A DNA stretch of 54,224 nucleotides, taken from NCBI RefSeq assembly GCF_014873765.1, contig NZ_JADBGG010000031.1, positions 1 to 54,224 of the forward strand. Reading direction: 5' to 3'. Of the stretch, positions 25,456-33,576 are shown piece by piece. The stretch comes from Desulfomicrobium macestii. Its GTDB lineage: Bacteria; Desulfobacterota; Desulfovibrionia; Desulfovibrionales; Desulfomicrobiaceae. How positions within the stretch are numbered: position 1 is the first letter of the stretch; every line of letters starts with the position of its first letter. The position numbers and the translations under genes are program-made. The notes below the pieces were generated by a model. That model was not told the DNA's origin, did not search any database, and was given only the letters and a program-made list of their open reading frames with translations.

Positions 25456-25753
25456 TCAGTCGTTGAGTGTCTGCCGCAAGGGAATTGTCGTGATATTGAA
25501 CATGCCGCCCATGGAGCGCAGAAAGTCTTCGATACGGGCGATGAGCCGTTTTTCCAGTTCCCGTTCGCTGTGCTTTTCATCGAGTTCCAGAAAATCGAAG
25601 GTGTAGCCGTCTCTTACGGCCAGCTTGGCCTGGTTGCGGAGCGCCGGCGTCAGCGCCTGTTCGAAATTGTGCTGGCCGGGAAGGGATTTCTCGTCGTTCT
25701 CATAATGACAAGGTGTTGGCTCCCCCCGATTTCTCGCACAAGTGGTGCGAGTT
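25456..25753 (-). pseudogene. Relic of YhcG-type (DUF1016) PDDEXK nuclease gene
   Basis: In one minus-strand frame KLAPLVREIGGSQHLVIM can be read, and in a second frame YENDEKSLPGQHNFEQ, then FDFLELDEKHSERELE and IARIEDFLRSMGGMF. These match, in order, the middle parts of DUF1016/YhcG proteins. The N terminus, the segment between the two blocks and the C-terminal nuclease core are missing. So this is a remnant with an internal deletion and a frame change, ending in TGA at 25456-25458. It abuts the stop of the phosphatase gene. The 170 bases to its left hold nothing I recognise. Confidence 0.7.
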
Positions 25754-27871
25754 TTATGTGTGCATCGTAGGACTAGAAAAACGGATCACGGCAAGGGTCA
25801 TGTCGTCGGCCTTTTTCTCCGTTCCCCGAAAGGCGTTCACGGCGTCGATGATCTCCCGGATGATCCCGGCGGCCGGGAGATCATGGTGGGTGCGGATGGT
25901 GTCCTTGAGGCGCTGCTTGCCGAACATCTCCCCGTCCGCTGACATCGTCTCCCAGATGCCGTCCGTGCCGATGAAGATGATCCGGCCCTCGGGCAGGCCG
26001 GGGCGCTCGTGCAGCTCGAAGTCGGTTTGCCTGATGACGCCGAGGGGCAGGCCTTCCCCACGGAGCTCCTCGAATCTGTCTTCGACCGGGGAATAGACCA
26101 GGGCCGGATCGTGCCCCGCCCGGACCCAGCGGATGGCCCCGCTTTCAGTCAGTTCCAGCAGGAACAGGGTCATGAACCGCCCCGTGCGGTCCGTGTCCTC
26201 GGCCACAAGCTCGTTCACGCGCCCGACGATATCGTCCAGACCCTTGCCGCAGGCTGCCTGGCTCCGGATGTAGGCCCTGGCCGAAGCCATCATCAGGGCG
26301 GCCGGGATGCCGTGTCCGCTGACATCGCCGACGGCGATGACGAGACTCTTCCCATCCGCGCCTTGTCTGGGGATGAAGCCGTAGTAATCGCCTCCGGTCT
26401 CGTGGCAGTACTCGCTGACGGCGGCGATGTCGTGCCCGCCGAACCGTGGACTTTCCGTTGGCAGGAGGTTCTGCTGGATCTGCTGCGCCACTTCCAGGGC
26501 GTTCTTGATGTGAATCCGGTCTTCGAGTTCAGGGACCATGCGGTTGAAGGCCTTTCCGAGCTGTCCTATTTCGTCCTTGCCCCGCACGTCGGCTCGCGCC
26601 GCGAAGTCGCCACGGGCGATCCTGGCCACAGCGGTGGCGAGCATGGAGATGTTGCGCGTGAAGAGCTTGGACAGGATGAAGGCCACGGCGCAGACAACCC
26701 CGCCCACGATCAGGACGATGACGCCCATGCTCCGGATGTGGCTGCGGATTTGGGCGAGGATGAACTCCCGTGCGGTCAGGGTTTCCCTGACGACATCGGC
26801 CTTGGGCACGAGAACCATGAGGGCCGCTCCGCCTGGTTCGATGGGTGCATAGGCCCACAGCGTGTCCTCTCCCTTGGAACGCATGTCGGCGATACCCGAG
26901 GTCGTCGCCGTCAGGTCCTGCAGCATGGCGGCGTAGGACTGTACATCGTCGGAAAGGAGCCATGTGTCCGTGCCCGGCCGGCCCCAATGACCGCGCTGGG
27001 TTTCCTGGGACTGCTCCCGGGCGACGATCCGCAGCTGCCTTTCCAGCGAGCCGGGGGCGGTTTCCGGGCTGGCCAGAAACGTGGCCGCGTTGTCCGAAAA
27101 GATGCCAAGATGCGGGTTCTTGTGGAGAAGTGCGCTCACCGGAACGGCAAGGGTCACGTGGCCCTGGACCGTACCGGTTTCGTCCTTGATGGCGGAGGTG
27201 ATGTTGAAGACGAGCAGACGGGTGCGCGGGTCGATCTGTGGGTCCGACCACGCAAGCTCCCGGACGTGTTGCGTGTCGGCGTCGCGGTATAGCGGTTCGC
27301 GAAGGAACATGCGCGAGGTGGATTTCGGGTAGGTGATCCGTGTCGCGTCGGAAAGCTCGATGTCGATCCAGAGGACGAGATCGCTGTACCTGAACTTCAG
27401 ATTTTTCAGGACGGGAAGGAGCAGGTCGTGCAGGGATGAGGCCGAGGGATCGGGGATGCTCCGCCGATCGTTTTCGATCTCCATGGAATCAAAGTCGACC
27501 TCCAGATTCTGCCGTCCGCTTCTGTGCAGAAAATAATAGTCGTCCCGGGCGGTGAAGACCTGCGCCGCTGACGGCAGAAAGCGGGGTTCGGTCGCGGCGT
27601 GCTCGTGTCCGTACAGGATGCCTTCGATCCTGGAGGCGAGAAACTGCGCGTTGGATTCCAGGAGCTGCTGTTCACGCCGCAGGATGCGGGCATGGTCCTC
27701 GACGATCCGTTTCAGGGTCGTTCGGGCGGTGTTCATGAGGGCGTTGAAACTCCGGTCCACGAGTCCGTCGCCGAGGGCGGCCAGGTTGTCCCGGAATTGG
27801 AAGCCGACCACGAGCAACGGCGCGAGGGAAATGAAGAGCAGCAGTACGAGCAGTTTGTTTCGAATGCCCAT
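25754..27871 (-). CDS. Membrane-bound PP2C (SpoIIE/RsbU-type) phosphatase with HAMP domain
   Basis: A 705-residue signalling protein. TM1 is at about residues 5-25, then a periplasmic sensor of about 350 residues, TM2 at about 385-410 (VIVLIVGGVVCAVAFILSKLF), a HAMP linker (ARIARGDFAARADVRGKDEIGQL), and a SpoIIE-type PP2C domain. Metal-binding motifs are GGDYYGF, GDVSGHGIPAAL, GTDGIWE and ADDMTLAVI. Such proteins dephosphorylate anti-sigma-factor antagonists and so control a partner-switching cascade; no such partners are in the window. ATG 27871 follows GGAGG. The longer frame from 27922 lacks a ribosome site. Confidence 0.9.
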   Translation of the reverse strand: MGIRNKLLVLLLFISLAPLLVVGFQFRDNLAALGDGLVDRSFNALMNTARTTLKRIVEDHARILRREQQLLESNAQFLASRIEGILYGHEHAATEPRFLPSAAQVFTARDDYYFLHRSGRQNLEVDFDSMEIENDRRSIPDPSASSLHDLLLPVLKNLKFRYSDLVLWIDIELSDATRITYPKSTSRMFLREPLYRDADTQHVRELAWSDPQIDPRTRLLVFNITSAIKDETGTVQGHVTLAVPVSALLHKNPHLGIFSDNAATFLASPETAPGSLERQLRIVAREQSQETQRGHWGRPGTDTWLLSDDVQSYAAMLQDLTATTSGIADMRSKGEDTLWAYAPIEPGGAALMVLVPKADVVRETLTAREFILAQIRSHIRSMGVIVLIVGGVVCAVAFILSKLFTRNISMLATAVARIARGDFAARADVRGKDEIGQLGKAFNRMVPELEDRIHIKNALEVAQQIQQNLLPTESPRFGGHDIAAVSEYCHETGGDYYGFIPRQGADGKSLVIAVGDVSGHGIPAALMMASARAYIRSQAACGKGLDDIVGRVNELVAEDTDRTGRFMTLFLLELTESGAIRWVRAGHDPALVYSPVEDRFEELRGEGLPLGVIRQTDFELHERPGLPEGRIIFIGTDGIWETMSADGEMFGKQRLKDTIRTHHDLPAAGIIREIIDAVNAFRGTEKKADDMTLAVIRFSSPTMHT

Positions 27872-28010
27872 GGGTCCTCCACGGAAAGGCGATGCGCTGG
27901 GGTGTTGGTCAGTGTATACCAACCCCGGTCAGGGGGGAAGTGCCCCGGACGCGGCGACGAGACTGCCGTCATGATGACGCAGCAGGCCGGACGTAGCGTC
28001 TGGAAAGTGA

Positions 28011-28042
28011 AAACGCCGTCCCGGTTGTCCGGTACGGCGTTT
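28011..28042 (-). terminator. Hairpin ending the ECF uptake operon
   Basis: AAACGCCGT pairs with ACGGCGTTT, with a further CCGG/CCGG inner stem. Read on the minus strand it is followed by TTTTCACTTT. It lies 40 bases after the TiaS-like stop codon. The T-run is broken, so termination may be partial. Confidence 0.6.
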
Positions 28043-28081
28043 GTCATGCAGATCACGGCCTGGCGCGGGAGGAAGGGCTTT

Positions 28082-28813
28082 TTAGAAACGCTTGAGCTCT
28101 TCCTTGGCCAGGACCGCGTGAATTCCGTCGCTGTCCGCCGGATGGACAAGAAGCGTCGATCTGCCGTTCATGCAGATGGTCTTGAGCTGGTCCGAGATGC
28201 GAATGCGTCTTGCGTCCTCGATGGGCGCGTTGTCCGGGGTGCGGATGTCCTCGATGGACTCGTAGCTCCTGAGTTCTCCCGCCGTCATGACCGAGCCGGC
28301 TTGCCCCAGATGATACCAGCCCCGGAAGCGACCGTCGTTGCCCTGCAAGCGCAGGCCGATTCCGGCCAGGGCACCGATGATGCCGCCGCCGGTGCCGCCG
28401 TGCTCGGACAGGTGTATGCCGAGCTTTTCGGCCAGGGTATACGCCTGGCTTTTGGTCAGTACCTCCTTCTTGGCACGCAGACCGAATGAGATCAGGGCCT
28501 TGCAGGTTGCAGCCTCGGGTTCGGGGACGATGCACAGTCCCGGATCTGAGCCTGGCGCGCTGTGCGTTTCAAGGTAGGCGCTCAGGAATTCTGCGTATTT
28601 TTCCGGCGCGACGTCGGTCTTGGCCGTAAAGACCATGGAGCTGTTGTGCGAGGTGTAGGGGATGTCCGGGTGCACGAAGAGCTGATGGCGGGAGATCATG
28701 GAATATGAGCCCCAGCCCATGGCGGTCATCTCGCGACACGCGGCCTCGACCAGCCACCCTGTGCCCTTGCTTTCCAGATTGTCGGTGTCGTCCATGCAGA
28801 TCATGAGTTTCAT
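28082..28813 (-). CDS. TiaS-like catalytic-domain protein
   Basis: A 243-residue protein that begins with ICMDDTDNLESKGTGWL, the signature of the N-terminal domain of archaeal TiaS (tRNA-Ile agmatidine synthetase), and contains GLRAKKEVLTKSQAY and a Gly-rich GGTGGGIIGALAGIGL. The OB-fold and zinc ribbon that bind tRNA in TiaS are absent. Bacteria use TilS for this tRNA, so a tRNA role is unlikely. Its ATG overlaps the stop of the S component (ATGA), so it belongs to the transporter operon and may modify or phosphorylate the imported compound. The function is unknown. Confidence 0.75.
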   Translation of the reverse strand: MKLMICMDDTDNLESKGTGWLVEAACREMTAMGWGSYSMISRHQLFVHPDIPYTSHNSSMVFTAKTDVAPEKYAEFLSAYLETHSAPGSDPGLCIVPEPEAATCKALISFGLRAKKEVLTKSQAYTLAEKLGIHLSEHGGTGGGIIGALAGIGLRLQGNDGRFRGWYHLGQAGSVMTAGELRSYESIEDIRTPDNAPIEDARRIRISDQLKTICMNGRSTLLVHPADSDGIHAVLAKEELKRF

Positions 28814-29379
28814 GGGTTCGCTCCTGAATTTTCGGGTTTGGGATTTGCGGAAAGAAGTCCACGGGCTTCAAGTTTGGTCAAAAGGGCCGGAACGGGCAGC
28901 GCGCCCAGTGCTCCAAAAATCATTCCGCCGCCGGTCTTGATGGCGGTGCTCATGAACAGCACCTGCACGTCCATGCCGACCATCCACTCCGAAAAGAGTG
29001 AGATCGGGGCGCGGGCCGCGGCCGCCAGCAGGCCCGCGACGGCGAAGAAGGCGAGGTTCTTGCGATGGCTTTCCAGGAACGGCACGCAGAAATCGATGAC
29101 CAGGGCGGGCAGCATGTAGCTGACGATGCCCAGGGGGCCGAGCTTGCCGCTGCCCGTGAACATGCCCAGCAGCCCGGCCATGCCCGCGGCCAGGGTGGCG
29201 CTCCAGCGCTTGCGCACGCACAGGGCGGCGAGCATCAGAAAAAGGATCAGAAAAAACATGGAGTGGCCAGGCACCTTGAGGTGCAGGCGCAACATGAGCT
29301 TGGTGGACAGAATCAGCAGGGAGCAGAAACCCAGGAAAAGGGATTCCTGCAGGGTGAAGCCGAACATGTGGTTACGCAC
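28810..29379 (-). CDS. Putative ECF transporter S component
   Basis: A 189-residue integral membrane protein with about five to six hydrophobic helices (LFLGFCSLLILSTKL, MFFLILFLMLAALCV, MLPALVIDFCVPFL, LAFFAVAGLLAAAARA, GGGMIFGALGALPVPALL). The size and Gly/Ala-rich helices suit a substrate-binding S component of an energy-coupling-factor transporter, and it directly follows EcfT. I cannot match a named S-component family, so the substrate is unknown. GTG 29379 has GGAG six bases upstream and overlaps the EcfT stop; ATG 29367 is the alternative. Confidence 0.75.
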   Translation of the reverse strand: MRNHMFGFTLQESLFLGFCSLLILSTKLMLRLHLKVPGHSMFFLILFLMLAALCVRKRWSATLAAGMAGLLGMFTGSGKLGPLGIVSYMLPALVIDFCVPFLESHRKNLAFFAVAGLLAAAARAPISLFSEWMVGMDVQVLFMSTAIKTGGGMIFGALGALPVPALLTKLEARGLLSANPKPENSGANP

Positions 29380-30052
29380 GGGGCTCTCCGGTTGTATTTG
29401 ATGGATTGGGGCCGGGCCACACGGTGCGGTCCGGGTGCAGGCCGTACCAGCGGCAGTGGGCGGCCAGGGCCACGTCCTTGGCAAGGACCAGGCTGGAGAC
29501 GATGGCGGGCAGGCAGATGACGCGCACCAGCGTGCCCCAGTTGGCGGGGTTGACGAGCTCGCGAGGCAGGATGCGGGCCCCGCGCAACACCTGACTTTCA
29601 TATGTCTGCACCGAGACGCCCCACAGCGTTGGGAAGAAGAATACACAGGTGGAGAGCACGAAACCTACCTTGGCGGGCAGAAAGCGGAGCAGGAGTCTGG
29701 CCATCTCCCCGTGATGCGTGGTCTTCATGAGCAGCACTCCCGGCAAGACGAGCAGTACGAGCCGACAGGCGACCAGGGCCCCGTCCGGCAGGCTCTGCAC
29801 GCCGTATCGAAGCAAATAGAGGGCCATGACCAGCACGACCTGCCAGATGAAGACAAGGACGAGGCGTCTCCAGGGATGGCGATGGGCTCCCGTGGCTACG
29901 GCCAGGGCCGCCGTGCCCAGGGTCAGGGCCGTCAGGCTCCAGGGGCCGTGCCAGAACAGGGCGCCCATGGCGAGTGCCATCGCCGCAGTGATGCGAAGGA
30001 TCAGCCGGGTCTGGCTGACTCGCGTGGTGTGTCGGGATGACCCGTTCAGCAT
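29372..30052 (-). CDS. ecfT: ECF transporter transmembrane T component
   Basis: A 226-residue CbiQ/EcfT family membrane protein. Hydrophobic helices cover the N-terminal half, and the coupling-helix motifs are recognisable as QTYESQVLRGARI and the Ala-rich segment LAKDVALAAHCRWYG. EcfT links the ATPases to the S component. It overlaps both neighbours by a few bases. The gene order ATPases, T, S then TiaS-like points to a dedicated (group I) transporter and not a shared module. Confidence 0.85.
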   Translation of the reverse strand: MLNGSSRHTTRVSQTRLILRITAAMALAMGALFWHGPWSLTALTLGTAALAVATGAHRHPWRRLVLVFIWQVVLVMALYLLRYGVQSLPDGALVACRLVLLVLPGVLLMKTTHHGEMARLLLRFLPAKVGFVLSTCVFFFPTLWGVSVQTYESQVLRGARILPRELVNPANWGTLVRVICLPAIVSSLVLAKDVALAAHCRWYGLHPDRTVWPGPNPSNTTGEPRA

Positions 30053-31380
30053 GGGATGAGCCCCATGGCCCGAAGTTCGTGGACGCTGTGCGCCCCATGC
30101 ACGGCGGGACTGCGGTGCAGGGTGCAGATGACGGACGTGCCGTCAAGGCACGCCTGGTGCAATATGCTCCAGACGCGGGTGGTCGAGGCCGGGTCCAGAC
30201 CCACGAAGGGGTCGTCCAGCAGGAGCAGTTCCGGCTCCACGGCCAGGACCGAGGCCAGGGCCACGAGATGTTGCTCGCCGTGGCTGAGCAGGAATGGCGG
30301 GCGCTCGGCCAGTGCGACCAGATCCAGTTTTTCAAGGATGTCCATGGCCAGTTCACGGCAACGCGCCTTGGGCAGGCCGCGGTACGTCAGGGGAAAGGAG
30401 ACCTCGTCCAGGACCGTGTCCGCCGTGAGTTGGCGGGCGGGGTTCTGGATCAGCAGTCCGACCCTGCCGCGCAGTCCTTTCGGAGTCGGCGTCAGGCCGA
30501 AGACGGAGGCGCTGCCGTCGCTCAGGGACTCAAAGCCCGTCAGGCAGCGCAGCAGCGAGGTCTTGCCCGAGCCGTTACCACCCTTGATGATGGCGATTTC
30601 GCCTTGGTGCAGCGTGAAATCGAGCCGTTCCCAGATGCGTTTGTCACCCAGTTCAAGTCGTGCGTTCTCCATGGTCACCACGGCGGTTTTTCCGGGTACG
30701 GAGGGAGGGGCGGGCAGGTCAACGGGGGGAGGGACGACGGCGGGCCGCAGAGTCCTGTTCGCGATGCCCAGGATGCGGCCGATGGCGCGCAATGGAGCGG
30801 GGTCGTGTTCACACAGAACCACGCTCCCGCCTGCGGCCAGGAAATTTTCGAGGATAGAGTTCAGGGCGTCGATGCCGCCCTGGTCGAGCTGGGCGCAGGG
30901 CTCGTCCAGCAGCAGGATATGGGGCTCCATGGTCAGCATGGCCGCCAGGAGGAGTTTGTATTTTTGACCGACGGACAGGGTCCCCACCGGGCGGTCCAGG
31001 GGCAGGGTGTCGTGGTCGAGTCCCACGCGGGACATGGCCCCGAGCATGCGCGAGGTAATCTTCTCGGGCGGCACGCGCAGGTTCTCCAGCCCAAAGGCCA
31101 GTTCGGACCCTACATCGGCGCAAAGAAGCTGTGTGTCGGGGTTCTGAAGGATGAGCCCAATGCGCCCCGGAAGGGCCTGGGAAACTGGCTGGCCGTCTAG
31201 CAGGACCCGGCCAGGTCCCGGCTCGTGCAGGCCGGCCATGGTCCGCAGCAAGGTTGATTTTCCGCATCCCGTGGGGCCGGTGATGCAGACGCATTCCCCG
31301 GGGCCGACCTCAAGGTCGACCCCGGAGTAGAGCGGGCCGGTCAGGCCGGCCGCGCCGACATTTTCCAGCGTGAGCGCCAT
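30046..31380 (-). CDS. ecfA: Fused ECF transporter ATPase (two ABC domains)
   Basis: A 444-residue protein with two complete ABC ATPase domains. The first has Walker A GPTGCGKST (K41), signature TLSVGQKYKLLLA and Walker B LLLDEPCAQLD. The second has GGNGSGKTS, LSHGEQHLVALA and LLLDDPFVGLD; its Walker B has Asp-Asp where a Glu is usual, so the second site may hydrolyse ATP poorly. The signatures (SVGQ, SHGE) depart from LSGGQ, as is often seen in EcfA pairs. It starts one base inside the TonB receptor stop and is co-translated with it. Confidence 0.9.
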   Translation of the reverse strand: MALTLENVGAAGLTGPLYSGVDLEVGPGECVCITGPTGCGKSTLLRTMAGLHEPGPGRVLLDGQPVSQALPGRIGLILQNPDTQLLCADVGSELAFGLENLRVPPEKITSRMLGAMSRVGLDHDTLPLDRPVGTLSVGQKYKLLLAAMLTMEPHILLLDEPCAQLDQGGIDALNSILENFLAAGGSVVLCEHDPAPLRAIGRILGIANRTLRPAVVPPPVDLPAPPSVPGKTAVVTMENARLELGDKRIWERLDFTLHQGEIAIIKGGNGSGKTSLLRCLTGFESLSDGSASVFGLTPTPKGLRGRVGLLIQNPARQLTADTVLDEVSFPLTYRGLPKARCRELAMDILEKLDLVALAERPPFLLSHGEQHLVALASVLAVEPELLLLDDPFVGLDPASTTRVWSILHQACLDGTSVICTLHRSPAVHGAHSVHELRAMGLIPC

Positions 31381-33335
31381 CAGAAGGCGTAGTCGATGCC
31401 GCAGTAGAGGGTCCGTCCGGGACGGGGGAAGCCGTAGCTCTCCTCGTAGTCCTCGTCGAAGAGGTTGTTCACCCCTGCATAGACGCTCAATGCCTTGTCC
31501 AGGAAGGACTGGCTGATCTTCAGATCGACCACCGTGAAGTCGTCCATGCGTTTCTTCTCGGTCGCGTCGTCGTTGTAGGTGTACTGGTTGGCCACGTACC
31601 GGACTCCGGCATACAGAGCGGTGCCGAAGGGGCAGGTGTACTGGGCCTCCAGGGCCACGGTGTCGCGCGGACGGTACTGCAGTTCGTCGCGTTCGGAGTT
31701 GTCGGACTTGTCTTCGGAATGCAGGTAGCCGTAGCTCGCCCGGGCCCAGAAGGAGTCGAAGAACCTGTTTTCCAGACCCACTTCGAAGCCTTCGAGGAGG
31801 TATTCCTCATAGTTCTCGTAGATATCGGTCGTGTCGTCCTTCTCGATGAGGTTCTCGGCATACGTACGGTACACGGAGCCGGTGAACACGGTCTTGAAGG
31901 GCAGTTCCTGGTCCAGGCCGATCTCGAAGTGGCGGGCCACCTCCGGTTCCAGGTCCGGGTTGCCGGAGGTGGCGTCGAAGAGGTTGCGGATGGAGGCGAA
32001 GCGCACCTTGCGGGCGTGGTTGGCGGAGATGGTCGTGCCTTCGAAGGGCCGGTAGCTGGCGCCGAGGAGGTAGGTCCAGTCCGTCGCGGTTTCGGACTCG
32101 GGGCCGGTCTGGGCCACGTAGCCGCCGCCGGCCACCAGGGTCACCTGTTCGATGGGAGTGATGGTGTATTCCATGGCCGCAGAGTATTCCTGCAGGTCCT
32201 TATCCGTATCGATGATGGTCTCGCCTTTCTTCTTCTTGGTGAACCCGGTTTCTTCCCAGCTCTGGTTCTCGCCGCTCAGGGCCGCGGTCAGGACGCCGTA
32301 TGCGTCGAAGTCGTAGCTGGCACGCATGTTCGTGCCGGCGATGGTGCTGGTGGAGTCGCTCTTGGAAGAGCCGCTCAGGTCGGTCGTGCTGTAAGAATCG
32401 TCGTCGTAGCCCTTGGTCAGTTCGTTGCGCTGGTTCGCATAGACGGCCGTGGCGATGGTCAGCGGAAAATCGAACTCGTGGCGCAGGTTGAACTGGGCAG
32501 CCAGGTCGCTGTAGTCTTCCAGGCGCTCGTACTTGGCCGTCTTGCCAAAGGGGTCGGTGCTGTCGGTGATGACGGACGGCGGCTTCCCGTAGCTTCCGCC
32601 GGTGTACGAGAAGACGGCGCCAAGCTGGGTGCTTGCGTCGATGTTGTAGGCGCCGTTGAAGAAGAAGCTGTTGCGCTCACGGTCGCTGTTCTCGCGGCGG
32701 TCGGAGTCCTGGGCCTCGTTTTTGTCGAAATCGTCGGAAATCAGGTAGCCGTTGGAATTGAGCCGGCTCACGCTGCCGAAGAAAAATCCCTTTTCGTTGC
32801 CGCCGGAGAGGGATGCCTTGCCTAGGTAGGAATCTTCCTGCCCGGCACGAAGGCCCACGGAGCCGTGCATGCCCTGGTTGCCGCCCTTGGTGATGATGTT
32901 GATGACGGCTGCCGTGCCGCCGGAACCGTACAACACCGAACTCGCGCCCTTGGTCAGGATGATGCGGGAAATGTTCTCGGCAGGGATGGATGCAGGATCG
33001 AACTGGCCGTCATAGGTGGACTGGAAGGGCACGCCGTTGATCAGAAGCTTGATGTGCCTGGTTCGGAAGCCTCTGATGTCGATGCGCGGAGTTCCATCGG
33101 CGGCCGTGCGGATGTACACGCCGGGGAGCATCTGGATGGCCTCGTTCAGGGTCGTCGCGCCACGGGTTTCAATGTCCTTGGCCGTGACCTCGGTGATGTT
33201 GGTCACGTCGTCCACGCCCGGTTTGTCGGAAGTCACGACAATTTCGCCCAGAGCATATTCAGGCTCTTGGGCAAGGGCGGGTTGGGCTGCGACCAGGGCG
33301 AGGAACAGCAGGAGGGCCAGTTGGAATCGGGGCAT
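31380..33335 (-). CDS. TonB-dependent outer-membrane receptor
   Basis: A 651-residue receptor. The signal peptide is residues 1-22 (ending ALAQ). A TonB-box-like segment GEIVVTSDK follows, then a plug domain (GATTLNEAIQMLPGVYI, IDIRGFRTRHIKLLING, GSGGTAAVINIITK) and a 22-strand-type barrel ending in DYAF. It is closest in feel to the BtuB/CirA group. It heads the operon with the ECF transporter, so outer- and inner-membrane uptake of one ligand are encoded together. Candidate ligands are a corrinoid, a metal chelate or another vitamin. I see no cobalamin riboswitch (no GCCACTG box) upstream. Confidence 0.93.
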   Translation of the reverse strand: MPRFQLALLLFLALVAAQPALAQEPEYALGEIVVTSDKPGVDDVTNITEVTAKDIETRGATTLNEAIQMLPGVYIRTAADGTPRIDIRGFRTRHIKLLINGVPFQSTYDGQFDPASIPAENISRIILTKGASSVLYGSGGTAAVINIITKGGNQGMHGSVGLRAGQEDSYLGKASLSGGNEKGFFFGSVSRLNSNGYLISDDFDKNEAQDSDRRENSDRERNSFFFNGAYNIDASTQLGAVFSYTGGSYGKPPSVITDSTDPFGKTAKYERLEDYSDLAAQFNLRHEFDFPLTIATAVYANQRNELTKGYDDDSYSTTDLSGSSKSDSTSTIAGTNMRASYDFDAYGVLTAALSGENQSWEETGFTKKKKGETIIDTDKDLQEYSAAMEYTITPIEQVTLVAGGGYVAQTGPESETATDWTYLLGASYRPFEGTTISANHARKVRFASIRNLFDATSGNPDLEPEVARHFEIGLDQELPFKTVFTGSVYRTYAENLIEKDDTTDIYENYEEYLLEGFEVGLENRFFDSFWARASYGYLHSEDKSDNSERDELQYRPRDTVALEAQYTCPFGTALYAGVRYVANQYTYNDDATEKKRMDDFTVVDLKISQSFLDKALSVYAGVNNLFDEDYEESYGFPRPGRTLYCGIDYAF

Positions 33336-33576
33336 GGTAATCCTCGGAAGTAAAGGGTTGGTGGTAGGTTGGCATCAACAGCATGTAATTATGTCTGATT
33401 TGGTATAGTTTGAAAAAATTTTAGTCAATAATGTCGAATATGTCAGATGAGGCATAATAAGTTTGTTGGCCCATGCCTCGCCATGCAAGGCGACTCTGGA
33501 TTGTTGGACAGGGAATTCGTGACGACGTATGGGAGGCACACTCGTGTTTAATGCTGCAAGCAAATAAGGATTTCGC
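33336..33576. promoter_or_regulatory. Divergent promoter region between TonB receptor and ABC exporter
   Basis: An AT-rich stretch holding three ATGTC elements at 33391-33395, 33431-33435 and 33440-33444; the last two form a direct repeat with 4-base spacing. The same GACAT half-site occurs in the palindromes at 10536 and 10952. A CGCC/GGCG hairpin lies at about 33479-33492. No clear Fur box or riboswitch is visible. Confidence 0.4.

Noticed and set aside
28082-28813. tRNA-Ile lysidine/agmatidine modification enzyme
   Set aside because: Only the catalytic domain resembles TiaS, the RNA-binding domains are absent and the gene belongs to a transporter operon.
33336-33576. Cobalamin riboswitch upstream of the TonB receptor
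   Set aside because: I looked for the GCCACTG B12 box and the usual surrounding structure on the correct strand and did not find them.
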